64,000 nucleotides of DNA from Rhizobium leguminosarum bv. trifolii WSM2297 (GTDB taxonomy: Bacteria; Pseudomonadota; Alphaproteobacteria; Rhizobiales; Rhizobiaceae). The translations under genes and the position numbers were made by a program. Where the stretch lies: contig NZ_JH719395.1 of assembly GCF_000271845.1 (NCBI RefSeq), forward strand, positions 3,466,253-3,530,252, read 5' to 3'. Of the stretch, positions 18,599 through 28,100 are shown piece by piece. How positions within the stretch are numbered: position 1 is the first letter of the stretch; each line of letters starts with the position of its first letter. The notes below the pieces were generated by a model. It searched no databases. It was not told where the DNA came from and was given only the letters and a program-made list of their open reading frames with translations.

Positions 18599-19792
18599 TC
18601 AATGGCCGCCCCCGGAGACTCCGTCGGCATAGTGCGCCAGTTTGGAGAACAGGAGAACGACGAGCAGCAGCACCGGCAGCGCCATGAAGACCGCCGCAAA
18701 GCCGACATGCTCGGCGACGAAGCCGATCAGGGACGGCGCAACCAGCATGCCGGAATAGCCCATGGTCGTGACGACGGAGATGCCGATGCCGGGCTTGAGG
18801 CCGGGAATATTGCCCGCCGCCGAGAAGGCGATCGGCACCATGTTGGAAATGCCGATGCCGCAAAAGGCAAAACCGAGGATGGCGATCTCGGCATTGGGCG
18901 CCAGGCCGGCAAGCAGCATGCCGACGATGGCAAACAAGGTGCAGATCCTGAGCGTTTTGACGCCACCGAGACGATCGCGCACCAGGTCGCCGGCAAAACG
19001 CATGATTGCCATCGTCGCCGAAAAGGCAGCAAAACCAAGACCGGACAGCGCCACGGAGGCATCCATTTCCTGGCGCAGATAGAGCGCGCCCCAGTCGAGA
19101 ACCGCGCCTTCCGGCACCATGGAAAACAAGGCCATCAATCCGAGCAGCCACGGCAGCGGCACCATCGGCAACCTTGTCTTTTCCTTCTTGGTGTCGGGAT
19201 GCGGCGGATCGGCCAGGATCATCGGCCAGGCGACGGCGAGGAAGATCGCCGCCAGCACCGTCGCCAGTTCGGCATGGCCGAGAATGCCGAGCTTGGAGAT
19301 CACGATGCCGCCGAGACCCGAGCCGATCAGGCCGCCGAGGCTCCAGAAAGCGTGGCAGGACGACATGATGGAGCGGCGCATGGATTTTTCGACCGACACC
19401 GCATTGGCATTCATCGCCACATCCATGGCGCCGATGAAACCGCCGAACAGGAAGAGCGCGATTGCCCCGGTGATGACATTCGGCGCGAGCGTCAATGCCA
19501 GGAGCAGCGGCAACACGCAGACAGCCAGCACCTGAACGACGATGCGCGAGCCGTGTTTGGCAATCTGGGCGCCGGCGATCGGCATCATCACCAGCGAGCC
19601 GACGCCGAAGACCAGGATCATCAGCCCAAGCTCGAACTTGGAGAGCGCCAGACGCTCGGCAAAATCCGGGATCTTCGGCGCCCAGCAGCCGACGACGAAA
19701 CCGTTCATGAGAAAGAGCAGGGAAACCGCCGCCCTGCTTCTGGTAATGAAGCCGCTTCGAGCTGCCGGCGGCGCATTCACATGACTATCCAT
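18599..19792 (-). CDS. MFS transporter
   Basis: A 397-residue protein with 12 predicted membrane helices, in the group related to sugar permeases of the FucP/YbjJ kind (MNGFVVGCWAPKIPDFAERL, then GAMDVAMNANAV). A short cytosolic loop lies between helices 6 and 7 (DPPHPDTKKEKTR). The ATG at 19792 (MDSHVNAPP) follows GAGGAAAG and is preferred over a start six codons earlier. It lies 64 bases downstream of a DeoR-family regulator in the same direction; the regulator probably controls it. Substrate unknown; a sugar or sugar phosphate-related compound is suggested by the regulator type. Confidence 0.86.
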   Translation of the reverse strand: MDSHVNAPPAARSGFITRSRAAVSLLFLMNGFVVGCWAPKIPDFAERLALSKFELGLMILVFGVGSLVMMPIAGAQIAKHGSRIVVQVLAVCVLPLLLALTLAPNVITGAIALFLFGGFIGAMDVAMNANAVSVEKSMRRSIMSSCHAFWSLGGLIGSGLGGIVISKLGILGHAELATVLAAIFLAVAWPMILADPPHPDTKKEKTRLPMVPLPWLLGLMALFSMVPEGAVLDWGALYLRQEMDASVALSGLGFAAFSATMAIMRFAGDLVRDRLGGVKTLRICTLFAIVGMLLAGLAPNAEIAILGFAFCGIGISNMVPIAFSAAGNIPGLKPGIGISVVTTMGYSGMLVAPSLIGFVAEHVGFAAVFMALPVLLLVVLLFSKLAHYADGVSGGGH

Positions 19793-19856
19793 TTCTCGGT
19801 CTTTCCTCATTGCCGGACCTGCACGCCCGGTTTCCCTAAACTCGATGACGAGGGTC

Positions 19857-20633
19857 TCAGTTCGTTTTCTCGGCGACAACAGTCCTGCATCCGCGCTCGC
19901 GGTAATCGGCGAGAACCGCCGGATCCGCATCGTGCTCGACGACCAGGCATTCGCAATGGGCGACCGGCAGAATGCTATGGGGGGCGGCAGTGCCGAATTT
20001 CTCCGAGGTTGCCGCCACCAAGACTTTTCTGCTTCTCGACGCCGCATACCGCTTGAACTCGGCATCTTCGAAACCGAACACGGTGATGCCGGCCTCGAGA
20101 TCGACGCCGCAGGCGCCGAGAACGCAGAGATCGGGCGAAATCTGCTCCATATCCCGGAGAGCCTTGGCGCCGAGCGCACCGCCCGTCTGCCGGTCCACCA
20201 TGCCGCCGATCAGGATGACGTTGACGGCGGGCTTGTCGATCAGCGCTGCGGCAATCGCCGGCGCATTCGTCGCGGCCGTCAATTCGAGTTCGGCCGGCAA
20301 GGCGTCGGCGATCGCCAGATTGGTGCTGCCGGCATCGAAGAACACACACGAACCGGCGGAAATCTGTTTTGCCGCGGCGCGCGCCAGCGCCTGTTTCCGG
20401 TCAGCGGCAAAACCGATGCGCTGGGTCAGGCTTCCATGCGCCGGCGAGACCGGCAAAGCGCCGCCATAGACCCGCTCGCAGAGCCCTGCCGCCGCCATTT
20501 CGCGCAAGTCGCGCCGCACCGTATCCTCGGAGACGCCGAATTCGAGCGCGAGTTCCGCCGCCAGCACGCGGCCGTTCACCCGCAGCCTTTCCGAAATCAC
20601 GCCCTGGCGTTCCCGCAACAAGAAATCCTGCAT
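19857..20633 (-). CDS. DeoR/GlpR family transcriptional regulator
   Basis: A 258-residue protein. The N-terminal winged HTH (about 1-58) includes ERLRVNGRVLAAELALEFGV and SEDTVRRDLREMAAAG. The C-terminal sugar-phosphate-binding domain has DAGSTN, TNAPAIAAAL and LGACGVDLEAGITVF. Members repress sugar-use genes and respond to phosphorylated sugars. It is the first gene of an operon with the MFS transporter. An inverted repeat at 20706-20733 upstream is a candidate operator. Confidence 0.92.
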   Translation of the reverse strand: MQDFLLRERQGVISERLRVNGRVLAAELALEFGVSEDTVRRDLREMAAAGLCERVYGGALPVSPAHGSLTQRIGFAADRKQALARAAAKQISAGSCVFFDAGSTNLAIADALPAELELTAATNAPAIAAALIDKPAVNVILIGGMVDRQTGGALGAKALRDMEQISPDLCVLGACGVDLEAGITVFGFEDAEFKRYAASRSRKVLVAATSEKFGTAAPHSILPVAHCECLVVEHDADPAVLADYRERGCRTVVAEKTN

Positions 20634-20705
20634 GTTCCTACCGGCTCAACATCTCAAACATAAGAAACGTGCATAAACGCTGATGATCGTGCAGACAATA
20701 TGCAT

Positions 20706-20733
20706 GTTCACACGTTTTCTGACGTTGTGAAAC
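20706..20733. promoter_or_regulatory. inverted repeat, candidate operator of DeoR regulator
   Basis: GTTCACA, 13 bases, TGTGAAAC between the divergent deoR-type and EamA genes, 73 bases upstream of the regulator start. Seven-base arms; autoregulation is an inference. Confidence 0.4.
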
Positions 20734-20844
20734 AAAGCACCACCACCAGAGTGAAATATAAGCCTGTTGACCGGTTCGAAGGCCGGGATTATCGATCGGA
20801 CATTCTCGATTCCCGCCGGCAATCCGCCATCTGGTGCATCTCCC

Positions 20845-21714
20845 GTGAAAAACTCCGTCAGCCTGGGCATTCTGCTCACGAGCGCCGCCTACATGGCGTT
20901 CACCTTCCATGACGCGATCATCAAGATCCTGACCTCAACTATTCCGGTCTGGCAGATCCTGTTTTTCCGCAGTCTGACGATCCTGCTCGGTTGTCTCGCT
21001 TTTGGCCGCGGCAAGCTCGTCCAGCAAACGATAAGATCGCCGATCATCAAGCCGATGATCGCCCGCAGCATCCTTCTGCTCTCGGCCTGGCTTTCCTATT
21101 ATTCCGCCGCAAGCCGCCTGCAGCTGGCCGAGGTGACGACGCTCTATTACGCCGCACCCGTCGTCGGCACCCTGCTTGCATGGCTCATCTTGAAGGAGGA
21201 GGTCACGCCGGCGCGCTGGCTTGCCGTCGGCGTCGGTTTCATCGGCGTGCTCATCGCCTGCAACCCGATCGGTCTTGCCATTTCCTGGCCGGTCTATCTG
21301 GCGCTGCAGGCGGCCGTTCTCTGGGCCTCCGCCATGGTGCTGCTGCGCAAGACCTCGCTGCATGAGAAGACCATCGTCCAACTTACCGTTTCCAACATCT
21401 TCTTTCTTGTCATGACCGGCGTTGCCGTTCTCTACACTTGGAAGACCCCCGATATGGCGCAGCTGGCGCTTCTCATTGCCACCGGCGTCGTCGCCGGCTC
21501 GGCGCAGTTCGCCCTCTTCGAAGGCATGCGCCGGGCGCCCGTCTCCGTGCTTGCGCCATTCGAATATACGTCTCTCGTCTGGGCCTTCCTCCTCGGCTAT
21601 CTGATCTGGGCCGATATCCCCACGCATAATGTCATCGCCGGCGCATGCATGATTCTCGGCGCCGGCTTGATCATCATCGTCAGCGAAAGGCTGCGCCGCC
21701 GTATCGCTGTGTGA
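20845..21714 (+). CDS. EamA/DMT family transporter
   Basis: A protein of 289 residues from the GTG at 20845, with ten predicted membrane helices and two EamA repeats (first VWQILFFRSLTILLGCL, second VSVLAPFEYTSLVWAFLLG). Drug/metabolite exporters of this family move small metabolites such as amino acids out of the cell; substrate unknown. The start is uncertain: a TTG at 20767 adds 26 hydrophilic residues, and no strong ribosome site precedes either. The gene is divergent from the DeoR-type regulator. Confidence 0.82.
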   Translation: MKNSVSLGILLTSAAYMAFTFHDAIIKILTSTIPVWQILFFRSLTILLGCLAFGRGKLVQQTIRSPIIKPMIARSILLLSAWLSYYSAASRLQLAEVTTLYYAAPVVGTLLAWLILKEEVTPARWLAVGVGFIGVLIACNPIGLAISWPVYLALQAAVLWASAMVLLRKTSLHEKTIVQLTVSNIFFLVMTGVAVLYTWKTPDMAQLALLIATGVVAGSAQFALFEGMRRAPVSVLAPFEYTSLVWAFLLGYLIWADIPTHNVIAGACMILGAGLIIIVSERLRRRIAV

Positions 21715-21868
21715 TGGGTCTTTTCCAGGGGATCCACGGTTCAACCGACCGCTTGAGAAAAATATTTGCGCTTGCTGCTTTTATTCGCAGTTTTCTTCGC
21801 TTCCGCCGCCCTAGTTTTCTGCGAACTATGCCGCATCCGATGATAACCTCCCAAGGATGGATAGAACA

Positions 21869-22642
21869 ATGAACTGGTTGAAAACCGTCGCCGCTGCCGC
21901 CCTCATTCAGGCCGCAGCCCTGCTGCCTGCCCATGCCGGCGAAAACCTCGCCGCCATCAAATCGGCCGGCGTCTTCAAGATCGGCACTGAAGGCACCTAC
22001 GCCCCCTTCACCTATCATGACGAAAGCGGCAAGCTCGTCGGCTTCGACGTTGAGATCGGCGAAGCCATCGCCGCCAAGCTCGGCGTCAAGGCCGAGTTCG
22101 TCGAGGGCAAGTGGGATGGCCTGATCGCCGGTCTCGACGCCAAGCGATACGACACCGTCATCAACCAGGTCGGCATCACCGAAGCGCGCAAGCAGAAATA
22201 TGATTTCTCCGAACCCTATATCGCCTCTAAAGCCGTGCTGATCGTCCGCGACGGCGACGACAGCATCAAGACTTTCGCCGACCTCAAAGGCAAGAAATCA
22301 GCCCAGTCGCTGACCAGCAACTTCGGCAAAATCGCAACCGAAGCCGGCGCCGAACTCGTCGGCACCGACGGTTTCGACCAGTCGATCCAACTGGTGCTGA
22401 CCAAGCGCGCTGATGCCACGATCAACGACAGTCTCTCCTTCCTCGATTTCAAGAAGCACAAGCCGGACGCGCCGGTGAAGATCGCCGCCGAGCAGGAAAA
22501 TGCCGATTACTCCGGCGTCATCATCCGCAAGAACGAACCTGAACTGCTGGAAGCGATCAACAAGGCGCTCGCCGACATCAAGGCCGACGGCACTTACAAG
22601 AAGATCGCCGACAAGTATTTCGGCCAGGACGTTTCGAAGTAA
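21869..22642 (+). CDS. polar amino-acid (cystine-like) ABC transporter substrate-binding protein
   Basis: A 257-residue protein with a signal peptide (MNWLKTVAAAALIQAAALLP, cleaved after AHA). It has the SBP family 3 body: GTEGTYAPFTYHDESGKLVG and FDVEIGEAIAAKLGV, then DFSEPYIAS and a C-terminal DGTYKKIADKYFG. Closest in style to cystine binding proteins (FliY/TcyA). The ATG at 21869 is preferred because AAGGATGG lies about 10 bases upstream; the earlier ATG at 21857 overlaps that site. It is the first gene of a three-gene importer; the gap to the permease holds a 37-base inverted repeat. Confidence 0.9.
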   Translation: MNWLKTVAAAALIQAAALLPAHAGENLAAIKSAGVFKIGTEGTYAPFTYHDESGKLVGFDVEIGEAIAAKLGVKAEFVEGKWDGLIAGLDAKRYDTVINQVGITEARKQKYDFSEPYIASKAVLIVRDGDDSIKTFADLKGKKSAQSLTSNFGKIATEAGAELVGTDGFDQSIQLVLTKRADATINDSLSFLDFKKHKPDAPVKIAAEQENADYSGVIIRKNEPELLEAINKALADIKADGTYKKIADKYFGQDVSK

Positions 22643-22659
22643 GCTCCTTTCGAAAAAGT

Positions 22660-22814
22660 CCCCTCCTCAACCCCTCCCCACAAGGGGGAGGGGCTTTAGC
22701 GGTGCAACGCCGCGTCTGAAAATAAATGTCTCGACTTGCAGCTTGGTCGCTATTTCGTGACGGGCGAGAGCCAGATTAAGTCCCTCCCCCTTGTGGGGAG
22801 GGGTTGGGGAGGGG
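22660..22814. repeat. 37-base inverted repeat pair between binding protein and permease genes
   Basis: Arms at 22660-22696 and 22778-22814 are reverse complements with two mismatches, separated by 81 bases. Each arm itself contains a smaller palindrome (CCCCTCCCC-acaa-GGGGGAGGGG). In the mRNA this would form a long stem. It begins 18 bases after the binding protein stop codon. Confidence 0.85.
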
Positions 22815-22854
22815 TATTCCGAGGTACGACGATCCAACCGAGAGGGAACATTCC

Positions 22855-23535
22855 TTGCCGCACTGGCTCCAATTGATGGCGGAATCGCTCCCCTCGCTCC
22901 TCTGGGCGGGACTGATCTTCACCATCCCCCTCACGCTGCTTTCCTTCGCCTTCGGCTTGATCCTCGGGCTGATCACCGCGATCGCCCGGCTTTTTGGTCC
23001 CGCGCCTGTCGCGGCGATCGCCCGCTTCTATGTCTGGGTCATCCGCGGCACGCCGCTGCTTGTCCAGCTCTTCGTGATCTTCTATGGCCTGCCGAGCATC
23101 GGCATCCTGCTTGACGCCTTTCCCGCCGCCCTCATCGGTTTTACCCTGAATATCGGCGCCTACAGCTCCGAGATCATCCGTGCCGTCATCTCCTCGGTGC
23201 CCAAGGGCCAATGGGAGGCCGCCTATTCGATCGGCATGAGCTGGCGCCAGGCGATGAGCCGCACCATCCTGCCGCAAGCCGCCCGCGTCGCCGTGCCGCC
23301 GCTGTCGAACACCTTCATCTCGCTGGTCAAGGATACGTCGCTCGCCGCCGCCATCACCGTGCCGGAACTCTTCCAGGCAGCACAGCGCATCGTCGCCACC
23401 ACCTATGAGCCGCTGATCCTCTATATCGAGGCGGCGCTGCTCTATCTCGTGCTGAGCTCCGTTCTCTCGCAGCTGCAGGTGCGGCTGGAGCGCCGCTTCG
23501 CGCGGTATGGCGGCATGCTGGAGGCCAATGCATGA
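22855..23535 (+). CDS. polar amino-acid ABC transporter permease
   Basis: A protein of 226 residues with five predicted membrane helices and the inner-membrane EAA loop (GQWEAAYSIGMSWRQAMSRT, then ILPQAARVAVPPL). I choose the TTG at 22855 (LPHWLQLMAES) because GAGAGGGA lies seven bases upstream; the longer in-frame frame would start inside the repeat. Its stop overlaps the ATPase start by 4 bases (ATGA), so these two are translationally coupled. Confidence 0.9.
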   Translation: MPHWLQLMAESLPSLLWAGLIFTIPLTLLSFAFGLILGLITAIARLFGPAPVAAIARFYVWVIRGTPLLVQLFVIFYGLPSIGILLDAFPAALIGFTLNIGAYSSEIIRAVISSVPKGQWEAAYSIGMSWRQAMSRTILPQAARVAVPPLSNTFISLVKDTSLAAAITVPELFQAAQRIVATTYEPLILYIEAALLYLVLSSVLSQLQVRLERRFARYGGMLEANA

Positions 23536-24293
23536 TCGAGCTTTCCAACATCGAAAAGCGCTTCGGCGACGCCGTCATCCTCAAGGACATCAGCATCCGT
23601 ATTCCCGAAGGCAGCGTCACCGCGCTGGTCGGACCGTCCGGCGGCGGCAAGAGCACGCTGCTGCGCTGTATCAACCTGCTCGAAATCCCGACGGCCGGGG
23701 CAATCCGCCTCGGAGAGGAAACGCTGTCCTTTGCACCGGGCAAACGTACGAGCTGGCAGGCGATCCAGAAGATCCGCCGGCAGACCGGCATGGTCTTCCA
23801 GAATTTCCAGCTTTTCCCGCATCAGACCGCGATCGAGAATGTCATGGAAGGCCTGGTGACCGTGCTGAGATGGCCGCGGGAAAAGGCCCGTGAACGCGCC
23901 ATGGAGCTCTTGACCAAGGTCGGCATGACCGAGAAGGCAAACGCTTGGCCGTCGACGCTCTCAGGCGGTCAGCAGCAGCGGGTGGCGATTGCTCGCGCCT
24001 TGGCGCCGTCGCCGCGCGTGCTTCTCTGCGACGAGCCGACCTCGGCGCTCGATCCGGAACTTTCGGCCGAAGTGGTTGATGTGCTCGGCCGTCTCGCCAA
24101 AGAAGGCACGACGATGGTGATGGCGACCCACGATCTCAGGCTCGCTTCGAAGATCGCCAATGACGTCGTCTTCCTGGAAGCCGGCAGTGTGGTCGAAACC
24201 GGCAGCGCCAGGACGATCTTCACTGCGCCGAAGCGCGAACGAACCAAGCGCTTCATCTCGACGATCAACGCCGCCCATACCTACGACATCTGA
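23532..24293 (+). CDS. polar amino-acid ABC transporter ATP-binding protein
   Basis: A 253-residue ATPase. Walker A is GPSGGGKST (about residues 35-43), the Q-loop FQNFQLFPH, the signature LSGGQQQRVAIARAL and Walker B LLCDEPTSALDPEL, with the H-loop ATHDL. It belongs to the GlnQ/HisP group of polar amino-acid importers. It is the last gene of the three-gene operon. A perfect 30-base palindrome follows 3 bases after the stop. Confidence 0.93.
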   Translation: MIELSNIEKRFGDAVILKDISIRIPEGSVTALVGPSGGGKSTLLRCINLLEIPTAGAIRLGEETLSFAPGKRTSWQAIQKIRRQTGMVFQNFQLFPHQTAIENVMEGLVTVLRWPREKARERAMELLTKVGMTEKANAWPSTLSGGQQQRVAIARALAPSPRVLLCDEPTSALDPELSAEVVDVLGRLAKEGTTMVMATHDLRLASKIANDVVFLEAGSVVETGSARTIFTAPKRERTKRFISTINAAHTYDI

Positions 24294-24295
24294 AT

Positions 24296-24325
24296 GTCTC
24301 ACGTGAATCGTGATTCACGTGAGAC
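24296..24325. terminator. perfect 30-base palindrome between convergent genes
   Basis: GTCTCACGTGAATC-gt-GATTCACGTGAGAC: 14-base arms and a 2-base centre, lying between the ends of the ABC operon and the FMN reductase gene. The position fits a bidirectional terminator, although only a short T stretch follows. It also contains two GANTC sites. Confidence 0.6.
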
Positions 24326-24348
24326 GCTTTAGGTCTAAGCGGGCCTTC

Positions 24349-24921
24349 TCAGGCCGAGGTGACGACGGCGCGCGCAGCCTTCAGCGCATTGCCCCACCAT
24401 GTGATCTGATCGAGCAGGTTCTTCGCGGCCTCGTTGAGATGGGCGTAATCGCCAAGGCTCTTGCCCTCCTTGAGAACGGCAAGATATTCGCTGAAGGCGA
24501 TGTGGACGCCGGTCTTGACGGAAGCAGCACTCATTTCCACGAAGATCAGGCGCAGCTGCTCGACTGCACGGGCGCCGCCGACGCCGCCGTAACCGACGAA
24601 ACCGACCGGCTTCTGGATGAATTCGCCGAGATCGATGGCGTTCTTCAGAACAGCCGTCGGCGCATGGTTGTACTCGGCGACGGTGAATATGAAGCCGTCG
24701 AACTCGCGCAGCTTCTTTTTCCAGCGCTCAGCGGAGTCGCTTTCCGCCGTCGTGGCGCGCGCTTCGCCGAAGAAATGCATGGGATAGTCGAGAAGATCGA
24801 GAAGCTCGACTTCCAGATCGGGGCGCTGGCCGACCAGTTCGGCGATCCACTTGGCCGGATGTTCGGCAAAACGGCCAATACGCGTGCTGCCGACAATGAC
24901 GGCAATCTTCAGCTTAGTCAT
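24349..24921 (-). CDS. NADPH-dependent FMN reductase family protein
   Basis: A 190-residue flavodoxin-fold protein. The FMN-phosphate loop GSTRIGR lies near residues 11-17, and FTVAEYNHAPTAVLKNAID is the typical second FMN-binding segment. Members reduce FMN, quinones or chromate. The ATG at 24921 (MTKLKIAVIVG) is preferred over a longer start. It converges on the amino-acid ABC operon. Confidence 0.9.
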   Translation of the reverse strand: MTKLKIAVIVGSTRIGRFAEHPAKWIAELVGQRPDLEVELLDLLDYPMHFFGEARATTAESDSAERWKKKLREFDGFIFTVAEYNHAPTAVLKNAIDLGEFIQKPVGFVGYGGVGGARAVEQLRLIFVEMSAASVKTGVHIAFSEYLAVLKEGKSLGDYAHLNEAAKNLLDQITWWGNALKAARAVVTSA

Positions 24922-25107
24922 GGAGATGATTTCCTGATTGGTCTTGGGGGGCGGATGGTGGGAGCGCAAGTCTATGAGAAAGCCTCCTCACCGGGCAAGG
25001 CGAGGAGGCGGCTAACGCTTCGAAAAAATCAGCTTTTTAGCAGCCCGATCAATACACAATCGGGTGATTGGCTGTAGATCGGCGGCTCCAGAACAGCCGC
25101 CGATTGC

Positions 25108-28100
25108 TCAACCGCCATAGACGACGAGCAGGTCCTTGGCGTCGATCTGGTCGCCCGCCTTGACCAACACTTCGGCGATGGTGCCGTCCTTTTCCGCGTG
25201 CAGCGCCGTTTCCATCTTCATCGCCTCGATCGAGACGAGCACGTCGCCGGCACTGACGGCCTGGCCCGAAGAGACGAAGACGCGTGAGATGACGCCCGGC
25301 ATCGGCGCACCGACATGGACGGCATTGCCGGGTTCGGCCTTGCGGCGCACGGCTGCCCCCGTCGCCCCATGGGCCCGGTCCGGCACCTTGATGCGGCGCG
25401 GCTGGCCGTTGAGCTCGAAGAAGATGGTCACCATGCCCTGGCTGTCGGTCGCGCTCATCGCCTGGTTGACGATGACGAGCGTCTTGCCGCGTTCAATATC
25501 GGCAAACAGCTCTTCGCCATCCCCAAGCCCGTAGAAATAGGCAGGCGTCGGCAGCACCGAAACCGGGCCGTAGGTATCGGAGGCGAGCGCGAAGTCGGTG
25601 AAGACCTTCGGGTACATCAGGTAGGAGGCGAATTCGAAGTCGCTGATCTCACGTTCCAGCTTCGTCTCGATGACTTTGCGCTCCGCATCGAGGTCGGCAT
25701 CGGCGAGCAGCGAGCCGGGACGCACCGTATAGGGCTTGTCGCCCTTCAGCGCCTTCTTCTGCAGCGCTTGCGGCCATCCCGACGGCGGCTGGCCGAGATC
25801 GCCCTTCAGCATCGATACCACCGATTCCGGGAAGGAGACTTCCCGCTCGGGGCTGACGACATCGGCGACCGTCAGGTCCTGGCTCACTATCATCAGCGCC
25901 ATGTCGCCGACGACCTTGGAGGACGGCGTTACCTTGACGATATCGCCGAACATCTGGTTGGCGTCGGCATAGGCCTGCGCCACCCGGTGCCAGCGGGTCT
26001 CCAGACCCAGCGAACGGGCCTGTTCCTTGAGATTGGTGAACTGACCGCCCGGCATTTCATGCAGATAGACTTCCGATGCCGGACCCTTCAGATCGCTTTC
26101 GAAGGCAGCATACTGGTTGCGCACCGCTTCCCAATAGAAGGAGACGCGGCGGATCCATTCCGGATCGAGGCCCGGATCGCGCTCCGTACCGCGCAGCGCC
26201 TCGACGATCGAGCCGAGACAGGGCTGCGAGGTGTTGCCCGATAGAGCATCCATCGCCGCATCGACGGCATCGACGCCGGCGTCGACCGCGGCAAGGACGG
26301 TCGCCGCCGCAATGCCCGACGTGTCATGCGTGTGGAAATGGATCGGCAGACTGGTCGCTTCGCGCAGCGCCTTGAACAGAACCTTTGCCGCCGCTGGCTT
26401 CAGCAGGCCGGCCATGTCCTTGAGCGCGATGATGTGGGCACCGGCCTTTTCCAGCTCGACCGCAAGATCGGTATAATATTTCAGGTCGTATTTCGGACGG
26501 GCCGAGTTCAGAATATCGCCGGTATAGCAGATCGCCGCCTCGCAGAGCTTGTTCTCCTCGGCGATCGCATCCATCGACACCCGCATGTTCTCGACCCAGT
26601 TCAGGCAGTCGAAGACGCGGAAGAGATCGATGCCGCCGCGGGCCGCCTGGCGGACGAAGTACTTGACGACATTGTCGGGATAGTTGGTGTAGCCGACACC
26701 GTTGGCGCCGCGCAGCAACATCTGCAGCAGCAGGTTCGGCGCGCCCTCGCGGATCAGCGCCAGGCGCTCCCACGGATCTTCCGTCAGGAAGCGCATCGAG
26801 ACGTCGAAGGTGGCGCCACCCCAGCATTCGAGCGATAGGAGGTTCGGCAGCGCATGCGCATAGGTGCCGGCGATGCGGGCGATGTCATAGGTGCGCATGC
26901 GGGTGGCGAGCAGCGACTGATGGCCGTCACGCATCGTCGTGTCGGTCAGCAGCACGCGCTTCTCGTTGCGCATCCATTCGCCGAACTTCTTCGGGCCGAG
27001 CGTGTCGAGCAGCTGCTTGGTGCCGTCCTTGACGCCATTGCCATTGGCATAGGGCACCACCGGCTGGGCGGCGTTTTCCAATGGCCGCGGCCGGTCCTTG
27101 GCCTCGGGATGGCCGTTGACGGTGACGTCGGCGAGATAGGTCAAGAGCTTCGTCGCGCGGTCCTGGCGCTTGACCTGCTGGAAGAGCTCCGGCGTCGTGT
27201 CGATGAAGCGTGTGGTGTAGCTGTTGTCGCGGAATTTCGGATGGCCGATGATCGCTTCGAGGAAGGTCAGGTTGGTGGCAACGCCGCGGATGCGGAATTC
27301 GCGTAGCGCCCGGTCCATGCGGCTGATCGCTTCCGACGGATTCGGCGCCCAGGCCGTGACCTTGACGAGCAGCGGATCGTAATAGCGGGTGATGATGGCG
27401 CCCGAATAGGAAGTGCCGCCGTCGAGGCGGATGCCGAAACCGGAGGCCGAGCGATAGGCGGTGATGCGGCCGTAATCCGGAATGAAGTTGTGCTCCGGAT
27501 CTTCGGTGGTGATGCGGCATTGCAGCGCGTGGCCGTTGAGGCGGATGTCGGCCTGAGCCGGAACGCCTGATTCCGGCGTCCCGATCGCGGCGCCGTCAAG
27601 AATGTGGATCTGCGCCTTGACGATGTCGATGCCGGTGACGACTTCGGTCACCGTATGCTCGACCTGGATGCGCGGATTGACTTCGATGAAGTAGAATTTG
27701 CCGGTATCGGCATCCATCAGATATTCGACGGTGCCGGCGCCGATATAGTTGGTCGCCGCGGCGATCTTCAGCGAATAGGCGGCAAGCTCCTGGCGTTGCG
27801 CTTCCGAGAGATAGGGGGCCGGCGCGCGCTCGACGACCTTCTGGTTGCGGCGCTGGATCGAGCAGTCACGCTCGAACAGATGCACGACATTGCCGTGTGT
27901 ATCGCCGAGAACCTGGCTTTCGACGTGGCGGGCGCGCTCGACGAGCTTTTCCAGATAGACCTCGTCCTTGCCGAAGGCCGCCATCGCCTCGCGCTTGGCC
28001 TCGGTCACCTCACGGGCGAGATCCTTCGGATCGCGGATGGCGCGCATGCCGCGCCCGCCGCCACCCCAGGAGGCCTTCAGCATGACGGGATAACCGATCT

